DNA from: Flavobacteriaceae bacterium
Lineage (GTDB): Bacteria; Bacteroidota; Bacteroidia; Flavobacteriales; Flavobacteriaceae
Assembly: GCA_947482805.1 (NCBI GenBank)
Contig: CANKLK010000039.1
Coordinates: 1 to 15,149, forward strand
Reading direction: 5' to 3'
DNA: 15,149 nt
In this document: positions 7,466 to 14,432 of the stretch, in pieces
How the letters are laid out: each line of letters opens with the position of its first letter
Position numbering within the stretch: position 1 is the first letter of the stretch
The notes under the pieces: generated by a model
Seen by the model: the letters and a program-made list of their open reading frames with translations, nothing else
What the model was told of the DNA's origin: nothing
Databases searched by the model: none
Position numbers and translations under genes: made by a program

Positions 7466-9163
7466 TTAAGGTTTTTGACTTCTAAAAAATTGTGTTTCAA
7501 AGATAGTAGAATTTCCAACATTATCAGTAATGACAATTTTTAAATCGTTTTTACCTTCAGCTACAATACCATCAGAAAATCGATGAATGAGTTTTCTAGT
7601 TTTGTATTCATATTCCAACAATATCCATTTCCCATTCAAGTAACCATCGTAACTTTTAATCCCTGATAATTCATCGGAAATCGAGAATTGTAATTCATTC
7701 AGGTTGCTAATCCATTTTCCTCCTATGCGCTTATCCGATTTTATTTTTGGCGGTTTACCATCTTTAATAAGTTTATAAACACCTAAATATTTAGAATAGA
7801 TAGTAAACGAATTTTTGTAGCGTTTAGTATTGTAGTAGCTGATTTTTTTTCCGTTTATTAAACCAATATACATTTTTTCTCTATCTTTTTGAGGAGCAAT
7901 ACTATCGTCAAAAGTGATTGAAAAATTAGTAAATGCGGGAACAATATCCTCGTGAAGTTTTAATTCTCCCTTTTTTACTTCAAAATTCATATAAAAATCA
8001 TCATAAAAAGTATTTGCCGGGAAATTCACTGTAACATTGTCTAGAGAAAAAATGTTTTCCTTTTTAGCTTTTACAAGATACTTGGAAGTTACAGGCACTT
8101 CAGCTACTTTGGCTGGCAAAGAGGAATATTGAATTGGAATGAAAATTTTAGCAATATTTTCGCTAAAATCTGCAACTTCAATGCGATAATTTTGAGTTAT
8201 ATTACTCGAAACTGGAATTACTCCGTTGTTTGAACCCGTTTTTATAATACTCAAAGGAAATGAGGTTTTCATAAATAATTTTTGGACACGTTGTCCCAGT
8301 TTTTTGTAGCGCTCATAATCAATCAAAACATTAATCAATCTAGTTTCATCAAAGGCAAACGTATCAAATTGATAGCCAAAATCGGTTTTACCGTTGAGAT
8401 AGGTCTGCACTCGGAAAATTCCATTAGAATTCCAGGAAACATTATCATAATCGAAAGTTGTTATTCCGAAACCTATTTTTCCTGTGGCAGATATCTTTTC
8501 CGCTAAATAGGTTCCGTCTTCCTGCAAAGATAAATTTACTGAAATTGGTCTTTTTGATTGATTTACTATGCTATTTTCGTCTAACGGATAAACCCACAAG
8601 CTGTTTATGGCAGGTCGTTTTGAATCGGTAATAACCGTGTCAAATCCAAAATACATTGGATTAATAATTTTTTCGGATTGTGTATCCCGAATCTCAAAAT
8701 GCAAATGGGGTCCGTCAGAACCGCCTGTGTTTCCGGAAAAAGCAATAATATCTCCTTTTTTTATAATTAAATCATTTGGGTACAAAGGAATATCTATCTC
8801 ATACGATTTGGCTTTGTATTGTTCTTTTTTTATAGTTTTTTCGATTTCTCCGTAACCCGATTGCAAGTGTCCATAAACAGTAGTAAAACCATTTGGATGG
8901 GTTATATAAATAGCTTTTCCATAACCGACTTCTGAAATTTTTATTCTAGAAACATAGCCATCGGCAGCAGCGTAAACGAATAAACCTTCTTTTTGCTGGG
9001 TTTTAAAATCAAAACCAGCATGGATATGATTGGGACGCAATTCACCAAAATTACCTGAAAGCTGTAATGGAATATCGAGTGGTGAACGAAAATAATCCTT
9101 TGGATATTGGGTTTGTCCAAATGCATAAATTGAAAATAAAAAAACAAAACAAAAAAATCTCAT
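7466..9163 (-). CDS. Secreted M23 family metallopeptidase
   Basis: 565-residue exported protein with a signal peptide of about 16 residues (ending YAFG before Gln17). The LytM-type M23 domain is unusually N-terminal (about 30-175) and has a full zinc site: His48 and Asp52 in HAGFD, His153 and His155 in HLHFEIR, plus His99 in VYGHL. M23 enzymes cut peptide cross-links in peptidoglycan or glycine-rich peptides. The intact site argues for a real enzyme rather than an EnvC-like inactive activator. The remaining 390 residues look beta-rich, with a final segment (about 480-560, with KPPKIKSDKR and ITDNVGNS) resembling Ig-like repeats. It is the first gene of a probable operon with the TonB-dependent receptor and the lipoprotein. 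A weak promoter candidate is TTG at 9211-9209 and TACCTTAG at 9186-9179 on the - strand, spaced 22 nt. Confidence 0.93.
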   Translation of the reverse strand: MRFFCFVFLFSIYAFGQTQYPKDYFRSPLDIPLQLSGNFGELRPNHIHAGFDFKTQQKEGLFVYAAADGYVSRIKISEVGYGKAIYITHPNGFTTVYGHLQSGYGEIEKTIKKEQYKAKSYEIDIPLYPNDLIIKKGDIIAFSGNTGGSDGPHLHFEIRDTQSEKIINPMYFGFDTVITDSKRPAINSLWVYPLDENSIVNQSKRPISVNLSLQEDGTYLAEKISATGKIGFGITTFDYDNVSWNSNGIFRVQTYLNGKTDFGYQFDTFAFDETRLINVLIDYERYKKLGQRVQKLFMKTSFPLSIIKTGSNNGVIPVSSNITQNYRIEVADFSENIAKIFIPIQYSSLPAKVAEVPVTSKYLVKAKKENIFSLDNVTVNFPANTFYDDFYMNFEVKKGELKLHEDIVPAFTNFSITFDDSIAPQKDREKMYIGLINGKKISYYNTKRYKNSFTIYSKYLGVYKLIKDGKPPKIKSDKRIGGKWISNLNELQFSISDELSGIKSYDGYLNGKWILLEYEYKTRKLIHRFSDGIVAEGKNDLKIVITDNVGNSTIFETQFFRSQKP

Positions 9164-9290
9164 AAAAAGTTGTTTATGCTAAGGTAATTAAAAGTGCGTA
9201 AAAATTTACAACTAACTACTTTTTATAACTGCTTAAAAACAATTTATTATAATTTCATCTCAAATTTGCGATAAATAATTAGTAAAAATA

Positions 9291-9320
9291 TTGCGCAAAC
9301 AAAATAGAATCCTAACTTTG
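9291..9320 (+). promoter_or_regulatory. Bacteroidota-type promoter for the zapA cluster
   Basis: TTG at 9291-9293 (-33 box), then 19 nt, then TAACTTTG at 9313-9320, a full match to the -7 consensus TAnnTTTG used by the Bacteroidota primary sigma factor. This places the transcript start near 9327, about 20 nt before the ATG of the coiled-coil gene. The boxes and spacing are seen directly; activity is inferred. Confidence 0.75.
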
Positions 9321-9347
9321 TGAAGTAAGTAATGAATAAAATATTTC

Positions 9348-9638
9348 ATGAGTGAAATTGCAGAAATAATTGATTCTGTTGAAAGTAGAATAACGAAACT
9401 TTTTACTAAAATAAATAGTTTAGAGAATAGTTCTATTTTATTGAAAGAAGAATTATATAAAGCTGCTGCAGTGATTCAAAAGCAATCGGATGAGATTGCC
9501 GCTTTGAAATCGGAATGCGAATCACTCAAAATGGCTAATTCATTATTAGGCGGTGAAGAAAATAAAAGAGATACAAAGCTTAAAATAAATTCATTAATCC
9601 GAGAGATAGATTACTGTATAGCACAGTTATCACACTAA
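9348..9638 (+). CDS. Small coiled-coil protein upstream of zapA (ZapB-like)
   Basis: 96-residue soluble protein with no signal peptide or membrane segment. It is almost wholly helical and predicted coiled coil, with heptad-like hydrophobic spacing through ITKLFTKINSLENS, LLKEELYKAAAVI and IAALKSECESLKM. It precedes zapA by only 4 nt and follows the promoter at 9291-9320. Size, coiled coil and pairing with zapA suggest a ZapB-like partner that bundles or positions ZapA and FtsZ, but the resemblance is one of shape and context, not of a recognised motif. The start ATG is the first in frame after the predicted transcript start. Confidence 0.8.
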   Translation: MSEIAEIIDSVESRITKLFTKINSLENSSILLKEELYKAAAVIQKQSDEIAALKSECESLKMANSLLGGEENKRDTKLKINSLIREIDYCIAQLSH

Positions 9639-9642
9639 AAAC

Positions 9643-9936
9643 ATGGATGAAAAGCTTAAAATAAAATTATCAATTGCAGACAGGGTTTATCCATTAACGG
9701 TTGACATGTCACAAGAAGAAGGACTGCGAAGTGCTTCCAAAAAAATTGATGCAATGATTAAGCAATTCGAAGAAAACTATGCTGTTCGCGACAAACAAGA
9801 TGTATTGGCCATGTGTGCTTTACAATTTGCTTCGCAGGTAGAACAAAAAAAAGTTGACAGTTCCATTGACAGTAAAGATCTTGAACGATTGAAAAAGATT
9901 AATGATTTAGTAGCAGATTATCTCGAAAAAAAATAA
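9643..9936 (+). CDS. zapA: Cell division protein ZapA
   Basis: 97-residue ZapA family protein (PF05164 type). The N-terminal globular part (about 1-55) carries the typical pattern: KIKLSIADRVYPLTV, then EEGLRSASKKIDAMIKQFEEN. The C-terminal part (about 56-97) is the helix that forms the dimer or tetramer coiled coil, with LAMCALQFASQVEQKK. ZapA binds FtsZ in the cytoplasm and promotes bundling of the Z-ring filaments. The length is normal for the family (about 95-110). It is 4 nt from the coiled-coil gene upstream, and a 6S RNA starts within about 25 nt of its stop, the same order as zapA-ssrS in E. coli. Confidence 0.9.
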   Translation: MDEKLKIKLSIADRVYPLTVDMSQEEGLRSASKKIDAMIKQFEENYAVRDKQDVLAMCALQFASQVEQKKVDSSIDSKDLERLKKINDLVADYLEKK

Positions 9937-9959
9937 CGTTCTTTTAACATAGGATTACA

Positions 9960-10124
9960 ATACCGCCTACATTAGATTTTAATTGGTAAACTCAACACTA
10001 ACAAATTAGAATGAGCAAATCGTCGTTACTAAAGCACGCCACTTTATCGTGGATCCTTGACCAACGAGTTAGCTCAAAACTTGTCTTTTCGAGTTTATGC
10101 ATTCACCTAATGTAGGCTTTTTTT
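9960..10124 (+). ncRNA. ssrS: 6S RNA, flavobacterial type (6S-Flavo)
   Basis: About 160 nt with no reading frame, folding into the long interrupted rod typical of 6S RNA, which binds the sigma-factor-loaded RNA polymerase as a promoter mimic. The closing stem is a perfect 11-bp pairing, GCCTACATTAG (9965-9975) with CTAATGTAGGC (10107-10117), followed by seven T (10118-10124). Further in are TAAACTC (9987-9993) with GAGTTTA (10091-10097), an unpaired region, TGAGC (10012-10016) with GCTCA (10072-10076), CGTT (10024-10027) with AACG (10063-10066), and an apical hairpin CCAC/GTGG (10039-10042, 10049-10052). The position after zapA supports the call. The exact 5' end is uncertain, and I see no clear TAnnTTTG box just upstream, so it may be processed from the zapA transcript. 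Confidence 0.85.
10107..10124 (+). terminator. 3' end of the 6S RNA: closing-stem strand plus T-run
   Basis: The 3' strand of the 6S closing stem (10107-10117) runs straight into seven T. A small local hairpin, CATT/AATG at 10100-10103 and 10109-10112, is also possible. It probably ends the RNA, though perhaps incompletely, since rny starts only 22 nt later. Confidence 0.55.
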
Positions 10125-10146
10125 ATATATAAACACAAACAAAAAA

Positions 10147-11709
10147 ATGGAAACAATACTAATTATAGTTGCGCTTACAGGGGGAATTGCTGGAGGTTTT
10201 GGAATTGCAAAATTTCTCGAAAAAAGTAATATCTCCAACTTGGTTAAAAATGCCAAAAAAGATGCTGCATCAATTTTAAAAGATGCCAATCTTGAAGCTG
10301 AAAATATCAAGAAAGACAAGTTATTACAGGCAAAAGAAAAGTTTTTAGAATTAAAATCTGAGCACGAGCAGGAAATTTTAAACAAAGACAAACGAATTGC
10401 TGAAATAGAAAAAAGAACTCGTGATAAAGAATCACAAGTTTCAAGTGAATTAGCAAAAGCGAAAAAAGTAAACGACGATTACGAAGCCAAAACAACGGAA
10501 TACACTTCAAAAATTGAGTTGTTAGACAGAAAGCAGCAAGAGCTTGAAAAGCTACACAAAAGCCAGGTGCAGCAGCTTGAGGTTATCTCAGGTCTTTCTG
10601 CTGAAGATGCCAGAGAACAATTGGTAGAAAGCCTAAAAGCGGAAGCCAAAACTAAAGCCATGTCGCATATCCAAGATACGATTGAAGAAGCAAAATTAAC
10701 AGCACAACAAGAAGCTAAAAAAGTCATCATCAACACTATTCAACGTGTTGGAACGGAAGAAGCTGTTGAGAATTGTGTTTCTGTTTTCAATATTGAATCA
10801 GACGATGTTAAAGGAAGAATCATTGGTCGTGAAGGTAGAAATATCCGTGCGCTTGAAGCCGCAACGGGAGTTGAAATCATAGTGGATGACACACCAGAAG
10901 CTATCATCCTTTCTTGTTTTGATCCGGTTAGAAGAGAAATTGCTCGTTTGTCATTACACAAATTAGTAACTGACGGTAGAATTCACCCAGCTCGAATTGA
11001 AGAAGTTGTGGCTAAAACAACCAAACAAATTGATGACGAAATCATTGAAGTTGGTAAGCGTACTGTAATCGATTTAGGAATTCACGGTTTGCATCCTGAG
11101 TTAATTAAAGTGGTTGGTAGAATGAAGTACCGTTCCTCATACGGACAAAACTTATTACAACACTCGCGCGAGGTTTCTAAACTTTGTGGAATCATGGCAG
11201 CTGAATTGGGCTTGAATGTAAAATTAGCCAAGCGTGCCGGTTTACTTCACGATATTGGAAAAGTGCCTGATGCAGAAAGTGATTTGCCACACGCACTATT
11301 AGGAATGCAATGGGCCGAAAAATTCGGAGAAAAAGAAGAAGTTTGCAACGCCATTGGAGCGCATCACGATGAGATTGAAATGAAATATTTAATCTCTCCA
11401 ATTATTCAAGTTTGTGACGCAATTTCGGGAGCAAGACCAGGCGCTAGACGTCAAGTTCTTGATTCTTATATACAACGTTTGAAAGATTTAGAAAATATAG
11501 CTTTTGGATTTAATGGCGTTAAAAATGCTTATGCAATTCAAGCCGGTCGTGAACTACGTGTGATTGTTGAAAGTGAAAAAGTAAGCGATGAAAATGCGGC
11601 TAGTCTTTCTTTTGAGATTTCCCAAAAAATTCAAACGGAAATGACTTATCCTGGTCAGGTTAAAATCACGGTTATTCGTGAAACCAGAGCGGTGAATATT
11701 GCTAAGTAA
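10147..11709 (+). CDS. rny: Ribonuclease Y
   Basis: 520-residue membrane-anchored endoribonuclease that starts mRNA decay and processes some structured RNAs. Parts in order: an N-terminal membrane helix (about 3-22); a long charged coiled coil (about 30-195); a KH RNA-binding domain with [10 protein letters not shown] (223-232); and an HD metal-dependent catalytic domain with His339, the His368-Asp369 pair in LLHDIGK, His406-His407 and Asp424. The length matches the family's usual 510-525 residues. It lies 22 nt after the T-run of the 6S RNA, too close for a full promoter in between, and I see no good TAnnTTTG box inside the RNA gene, so expression by read-through from the zapA promoter is likely. 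A bidirectional terminator follows. Confidence 0.97.
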   Translation: METILIIVALTGGIAGGFGIAKFLEKSNISNLVKNAKKDAASILKDANLEAENIKKDKLLQAKEKFLELKSEHEQEILNKDKRIAEIEKRTRDKESQVSSELAKAKKVNDDYEAKTTEYTSKIELLDRKQQELEKLHKSQVQQLEVISGLSAEDAREQLVESLKAEAKTKAMSHIQDTIEEAKLTAQQEAKKVIINTIQRVGTEEAVENCVSVFNIESDDVKGRIIGREGRNIRALEAATGVEIIVDDTPEAIILSCFDPVRREIARLSLHKLVTDGRIHPARIEEVVAKTTKQIDDEIIEVGKRTVIDLGIHGLHPELIKVVGRMKYRSSYGQNLLQHSREVSKLCGIMAAELGLNVKLAKRAGLLHDIGKVPDAESDLPHALLGMQWAEKFGEKEEVCNAIGAHHDEIEMKYLISPIIQVCDAISGARPGARRQVLDSYIQRLKDLENIAFGFNGVKNAYAIQAGRELRVIVESEKVSDENAASLSFEISQKIQTEMTYPGQVKITVIRETRAVNIAK

Positions 11710-11727
11710 AATTTATACTGATTTTTT

Positions 11728-11761
11728 AAAAAGACTTGTCATAAAAGATAAGTCTTTTTTT
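11728..11761. terminator. Bidirectional intrinsic terminator between rny and xerD
   Basis: A 13-bp stem with one G-U pair, 11728-11740 with 11747-11759, around a 6-nt loop (ATAAAA). On the + strand it ends in a run of seven T (11755-11761), which terminates rny. On the - strand it lies right after the xerD stop (11760-11762), with T-rich sequence in the stem and a weaker tail, so it may serve xerD too. Confidence 0.8.
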
Positions 11762-12659
11762 ATGCCTTTCTGGGATGAAACGAATTGATAATTTGTGTCA
11801 AATGCTTTCGGTCTAAATGCACGTAAATTTCGGTAGTAGTAATAGATTCGTGACCTAGCATCATTTGAATAGAACGCAAATCGGCACCGTTTTCAAGCAA
11901 GTGTGTCGCAAATGAATGTCGAAGTGTATGTGGACTTATATTCTTCTGCAAATTGATCTTTATTGCCAACGATTTTATGATTGTAAAAATCATAGCACGG
12001 GTAAGCTGTTTCCCTCTTCGGTTTAAAAATAGTGTGTCCTCAAATCCTTTTTTAATATCAAGATGATTTCTTATTGAGTTTCTATACAACTCAATGTACT
12101 TTTGTGTTGAATTGGCTATAGGAACAAATCGCTGTTTGTTACCTTTTCCAGTTATTTTGATAAATCCTTCATCAAAAAACAAATCCGAAATTTTCAGCGT
12201 GGTAATTTCGGAAACTCTAAGTCCACAACCGTATAAAGTCTCCAACATGGCTCTGTTTCTTTCGCCCTCTGGAGTTGACAAATCAATAGCTGCAATCAAA
12301 TTATCAATATCGTCAATAGAAAGTGTATCAGGAAGTTTTCTACCCAATCTTGGTGATTCAATTAGCTCCATTGGATTATCAGTTCGATAATCTTCAAAAA
12401 TAAGATACGAAAAAAAACTTTTTAGTCCGGAAATAATCCTAGCTTGTGAACGGGCATTCACTTCTTTGGAAACCGCATATATAAACTGTTGAATGGTTTC
12501 TTCGCTTATGTTTTCAGGAGATATGCTTATTTCATTTTCAAGCAAAAACTTAGACAAACGCTCCAAATCAAAGCTGTAATTGGCAATGGTGTTTTTAGAT
12601 AAGCCCCTTTCTATTTTTAGATAGGATTGAAAACTTTTGATATAACTGTTCCAGTTCAT
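11760..12659 (-). CDS. xerD: Tyrosine recombinase XerD
   Basis: 299-residue tyrosine recombinase of Xer size. An N-terminal SAM-like DNA-binding domain (about 1-90, with GLSKNTIANYSFDL) is followed by the catalytic domain with the complete active site: Arg148 in GCGLRVSE, Lys172 in GKGNKQR, His244 and Arg247 in HTLRHSFATHLL, His270 in LGHESI, and nucleophile Tyr279 in IYVHLD. Xer recombinases resolve chromosome dimers at the dif site near the end of replication. The full core length, compactness and core-genome neighbours favour XerD over an integron or transposon integrase; XerC versus XerD cannot be fully separated by eye. A possible promoter on the - strand has TTG (12703-12701) and TACTTTTC (12680-12673), 20 nt apart, overlapping the terminator hairpin of the upstream gene. 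Confidence 0.88.
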   Translation of the reverse strand: MNWNSYIKSFQSYLKIERGLSKNTIANYSFDLERLSKFLLENEISISPENISEETIQQFIYAVSKEVNARSQARIISGLKSFFSYLIFEDYRTDNPMELIESPRLGRKLPDTLSIDDIDNLIAAIDLSTPEGERNRAMLETLYGCGLRVSEITTLKISDLFFDEGFIKITGKGNKQRFVPIANSTQKYIELYRNSIRNHLDIKKGFEDTLFLNRRGKQLTRAMIFTIIKSLAIKINLQKNISPHTLRHSFATHLLENGADLRSIQMMLGHESITTTEIYVHLDRKHLTQIINSFHPRKA

Positions 12660-12687
12660 AGGACAAAGAAACGAAAAGTAGGGTTAT

Positions 12688-12717
12688 AAAAAAACCGCGC
12701 CAATGGCGCGGTTTAAA
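12688..12717 (-). terminator. Intrinsic terminator of the AT-rich orphan gene; copy 1 of an identical 30-bp sequence
   Basis: A 10-bp stem, AAACCGCGCC (12692-12701) with GGCGCGGTTT (12705-12714), and a 3-nt loop. Read on the - strand it follows the stop at 12740 by about 22 nt and ends in seven T. All 30 bp recur at 13808-13837. Confidence 0.85.
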
Positions 12718-12739
12718 ATAAAATATTAAAAATTTACTA

Positions 12740-13207
12740 TTAATTAAAAATTTTATCAGCTATAGACGAACTCAATCTATCAAATCTACTGTTTGTCCAA
12801 TAACTTCTATAAGATTTAAAACCTCCTATTACTTTATTGTTTTGATAAATTGAACCATTTATAGTTGTTCTTCCTCCAGAAGACTGAGTTGAAATAAATA
12901 AAAATATAAATTCTTCATCTTTTGTTATAATGTCAATATTTCCACATTCTTTAAGAATGCAAATATTTTTTAAATCTTGAGGGAAATTAACTTTTAAACC
13001 TTTTTTACTTAAATCATTCAATAATTTTGTTGATAAAACTTCTGAATACTGCTCATCTTCCGACAAATCAATATTACTATCATCATAAACTATTTTAATT
13101 TGTTTATTAACATCTATTTTTGAGTTGATGTGAAAGTCTAAATTATTTGGTTGACTAGCAACAAACATTGGTATTAAAAGAATAAAACTATAGATACATT
13201 TATACAT
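12740..13207 (-). CDS. AT-rich secreted protein of unknown function
   Basis: 155 residues with a signal peptide (about 1-18, cut after VAS) and no lipobox, so probably periplasmic or secreted. I do not recognise the family. The mature part has Cys83 and Cys88 (CX4C), which could form a disulfide, and a C-terminal half with GSIYQNNKVIGGFKS and a helix-like FDRLSSSIADKI. This pattern of alternating strands with a final helix is loosely like small envelope-assembly proteins, but that is a guess. Base composition is lower than its neighbours: hand counts on several lines give about a quarter GC, against a third or more in the core genes. It lies 75 nt after the small lipoprotein gene, with a terminator hairpin in the gap and no convincing promoter of its own. 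Confidence 0.75.
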   Translation of the reverse strand: MYKCIYSFILLIPMFVASQPNNLDFHINSKIDVNKQIKIVYDDSNIDLSEDEQYSEVLSTKLLNDLSKKGLKVNFPQDLKNICILKECGNIDIITKDEEFIFLFISTQSSGGRTTINGSIYQNNKVIGGFKSYRSYWTNSRFDRLSSSIADKIFN

Positions 13208-13232
13208 AATATTTTATTTAAAATTATTTAAT

Positions 13233-13261
13233 AAAAAAAAGCATATATATAATATGCTTTT
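13233..13261 (-). terminator. Intrinsic terminator or attenuator between the two orphan genes
   Basis: A 10-bp stem, AAAAGCATAT (13237-13246) with ATATGCTTTT (13252-13261), and a 5-nt loop. Read on the - strand it follows the lipoprotein stop (13283) by about 21 nt and ends in eight T (13240-13233). The stem has only two GC pairs, so it may let some transcription through to the next gene, which starts 25 nt beyond it. Confidence 0.75.
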
Positions 13262-13282
13262 AAAATTAAAAAAAATTAATTT

Positions 13283-13720
13283 TTATTTTTTTAACTGTGC
13301 CAACCTTGCTGTAGCTTTAACAGTACTCTTTTGAAAAATTAATCCAATACCTAAAATAGGGCGAATAACTTTAGTTTCATATTGAGGATACAAAACTACA
13401 TCATAATTTGGATTTTTTTGCATTAATTCATAAAGAGCATAACTTGAGGTTTTATCAGTAAAAGCATTTCCAATTACTGGTATACTAGACAAAGAAACTG
13501 AACTACCTTCTACAGTACCAGTTTTCTTGTTGAAAAGACGCTTAAAGTCTATACCCAAAATAGTTGTTGTTGATGCAGTTGCAGAAACTTGATCAGATAA
13601 AGAAAAGTCGCTTTTAACTAATTCTAGCCTAGAATTTGGCTCACGCATTGATTGATTAACTGAACTACAACTGGTCAGAAATAATGAAGTTAACAAAGTA
13701 AGTAATAAAAAATTTTTCAT
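13283..13720 (-). CDS. Small lipoprotein of unknown function
   Basis: 145 residues with a clear lipoprotein signal: MKNFLLLTLLTSLFL, then lipobox LTSC with Cys18 as the lipidated residue, followed by SSVN. The mature protein has a Ser/Thr-rich stretch (about 42-53), a basic FKRLFNKK, a low-complexity GSSVSLSSIPVIGNAF, then SYALYELMQKNPNYDVVLYPQYETKV. The last part, a helix followed by a strand with Asp-Val-Val-Leu, recalls small outer-membrane lipoproteins whose function is undefined. I cannot name a family. It has a good promoter of its own (13750-13780) and a terminator (13233-13261), so it can be transcribed alone. Confidence 0.82.
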   Translation of the reverse strand: MKNFLLLTLLTSLFLTSCSSVNQSMREPNSRLELVKSDFSLSDQVSATASTTTILGIDFKRLFNKKTGTVEGSSVSLSSIPVIGNAFTDKTSSYALYELMQKNPNYDVVLYPQYETKVIRPILGIGLIFQKSTVKATARLAQLKK

Positions 13721-13749
13721 GTAATAATAATTTTAAAGATTAATTGATG

Positions 13750-13780
13750 CAAAAATAATATTATTTAATTAAAATGCAAA
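13750..13780 (-). promoter_or_regulatory. Bacteroidota-type promoter of the small lipoprotein gene
   Basis: Read on the - strand: TTTG (13780-13777), exactly 19 nt, then TATTTTTG (13757-13750), a full match to TTTG-N19-TAnnTTTG. It predicts a start near 13743, about 23 nt before the ATG. This is the best promoter match in the window. Confidence 0.8.
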
Positions 13781-13805
13781 TATTTTGTAATATTTTAATT
13801 ATAAC

Positions 13806-13837
13806 AAAAAAAAACCGCGCCAATGGCGCGGTTTAAA
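13806..13837 (-). terminator. Intrinsic terminator of the outer-membrane barrel gene; copy 2 of the 30-bp sequence
   Basis: A 10-bp stem, 13812-13821 with 13825-13834, and a 3-nt loop; read on the - strand it ends in nine T (13814-13806). It lies about 20 nt after the stop at 13857. The 30 bp at 13808-13837 are identical to 12688-12717. Confidence 0.87.
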
Positions 13838-13856
13838 TGTTTACGCTCTAAACTAA

Positions 13857-14432
13857 TTACAGTTTGTATAACAAACCAAAATTGATTGAAGACATATCTA
13901 ATTTTAAATTAAGAACGTTTAATGCTTCTGCTCCATCAGTATCAGCTTTTGATGTCGTATAGCTTAAACCAGCCCAAGAAGTTGTAATAGCAAAGTTGTT
14001 CGACACAAAGTAATGTAAACCTACAGGAACTGCAACACCAATAGTATTTACTTTTACATCAGTTGCATCATTTTTAGTTGTCCCATAAGATAATTCACCT
14101 CCCATAAATAGTGAAAATTTACTTGCAGGAGTCCAAAAATATCTAGCACCAGCTGCAATTCCGAAACCGGAATCTTTAACATCATCTACTTCAGTTGAAG
14201 TGTAAGCAACTTGAGCTATAATAGCCCAATTACTGTCAATCATGTAACCTAATCCTGGAGCAACTGTTAAACCATTAGCTTTAGCGTCACCTTGTTTAGC
14301 ATTTGTGAAATTAAAAGTACCTGTAAGTACCGCATCTCCTGCAGCTAATCCTTCAGAACCTTCTTTTTTGTCTTGTGCATTAGCAAACGTCAAAGCGAAT
14401 ACTGCTGCAACTGTTAAAATAATTTTTTTCAT
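13857..14432 (-). CDS. Outer-membrane beta-barrel protein (OmpX/porin-like family)
   Basis: 191 residues with a clean signal peptide (1-19, ANA before Gln20). The mature part has about eight alternating amphipathic segments, such as GLTVAPGLGYMI, WAIIAQVAYTST, GFGIAAGARYFW, FSLFMGGELSYGT, TIGVAVPVGLHYFV, FAITTSWAGLSYTT and SINFGLLYKL. That fits a small eight-strand barrel of the OMP_b-brl type (PF13505 style). These proteins sit in the outer membrane; a specific ligand cannot be assigned. The gene has its own terminator and a -7 box TAAATTTG at 14469-14462. Codon use is strong in common codons (many AAA, GCT, ACT), consistent with a well-expressed surface protein, but this is an impression only. 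Confidence 0.88.
   Translation of the reverse strand: MKKIILTVAAVFALTFANAQDKKEGSEGLAAGDAVLTGTFNFTNAKQGDAKANGLTVAPGLGYMIDSNWAIIAQVAYTSTEVDDVKDSGFGIAAGARYFWTPASKFSLFMGGELSYGTTKNDATDVKVNTIGVAVPVGLHYFVSNNFAITTSWAGLSYTTSKADTDGAEALNVLNLKLDMSSINFGLLYKL

Noticed and set aside
10107..10961. Several - strand frames opposite rny
   Set aside because: They run opposite the rny coiled coil and KH domain and have Ser/Leu-rich translations typical of reverse-complemented Lys/Glu-rich helices.
11760..12659. XerD as the integrase of a mobile element
   Set aside because: No attachment-site repeats, excisionase, tRNA or cargo genes are seen beside it, and size and active site fit a chromosomal Xer recombinase. 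I also saw no dif-like site nearby.
12688..13837. The paired 30-bp repeats as a CRISPR array or transposon ends
   Set aside because: There are only two copies in direct orientation about 1.1 kb apart, each placed as a terminator after a stop codon, with no transposase and no spacer periodicity.
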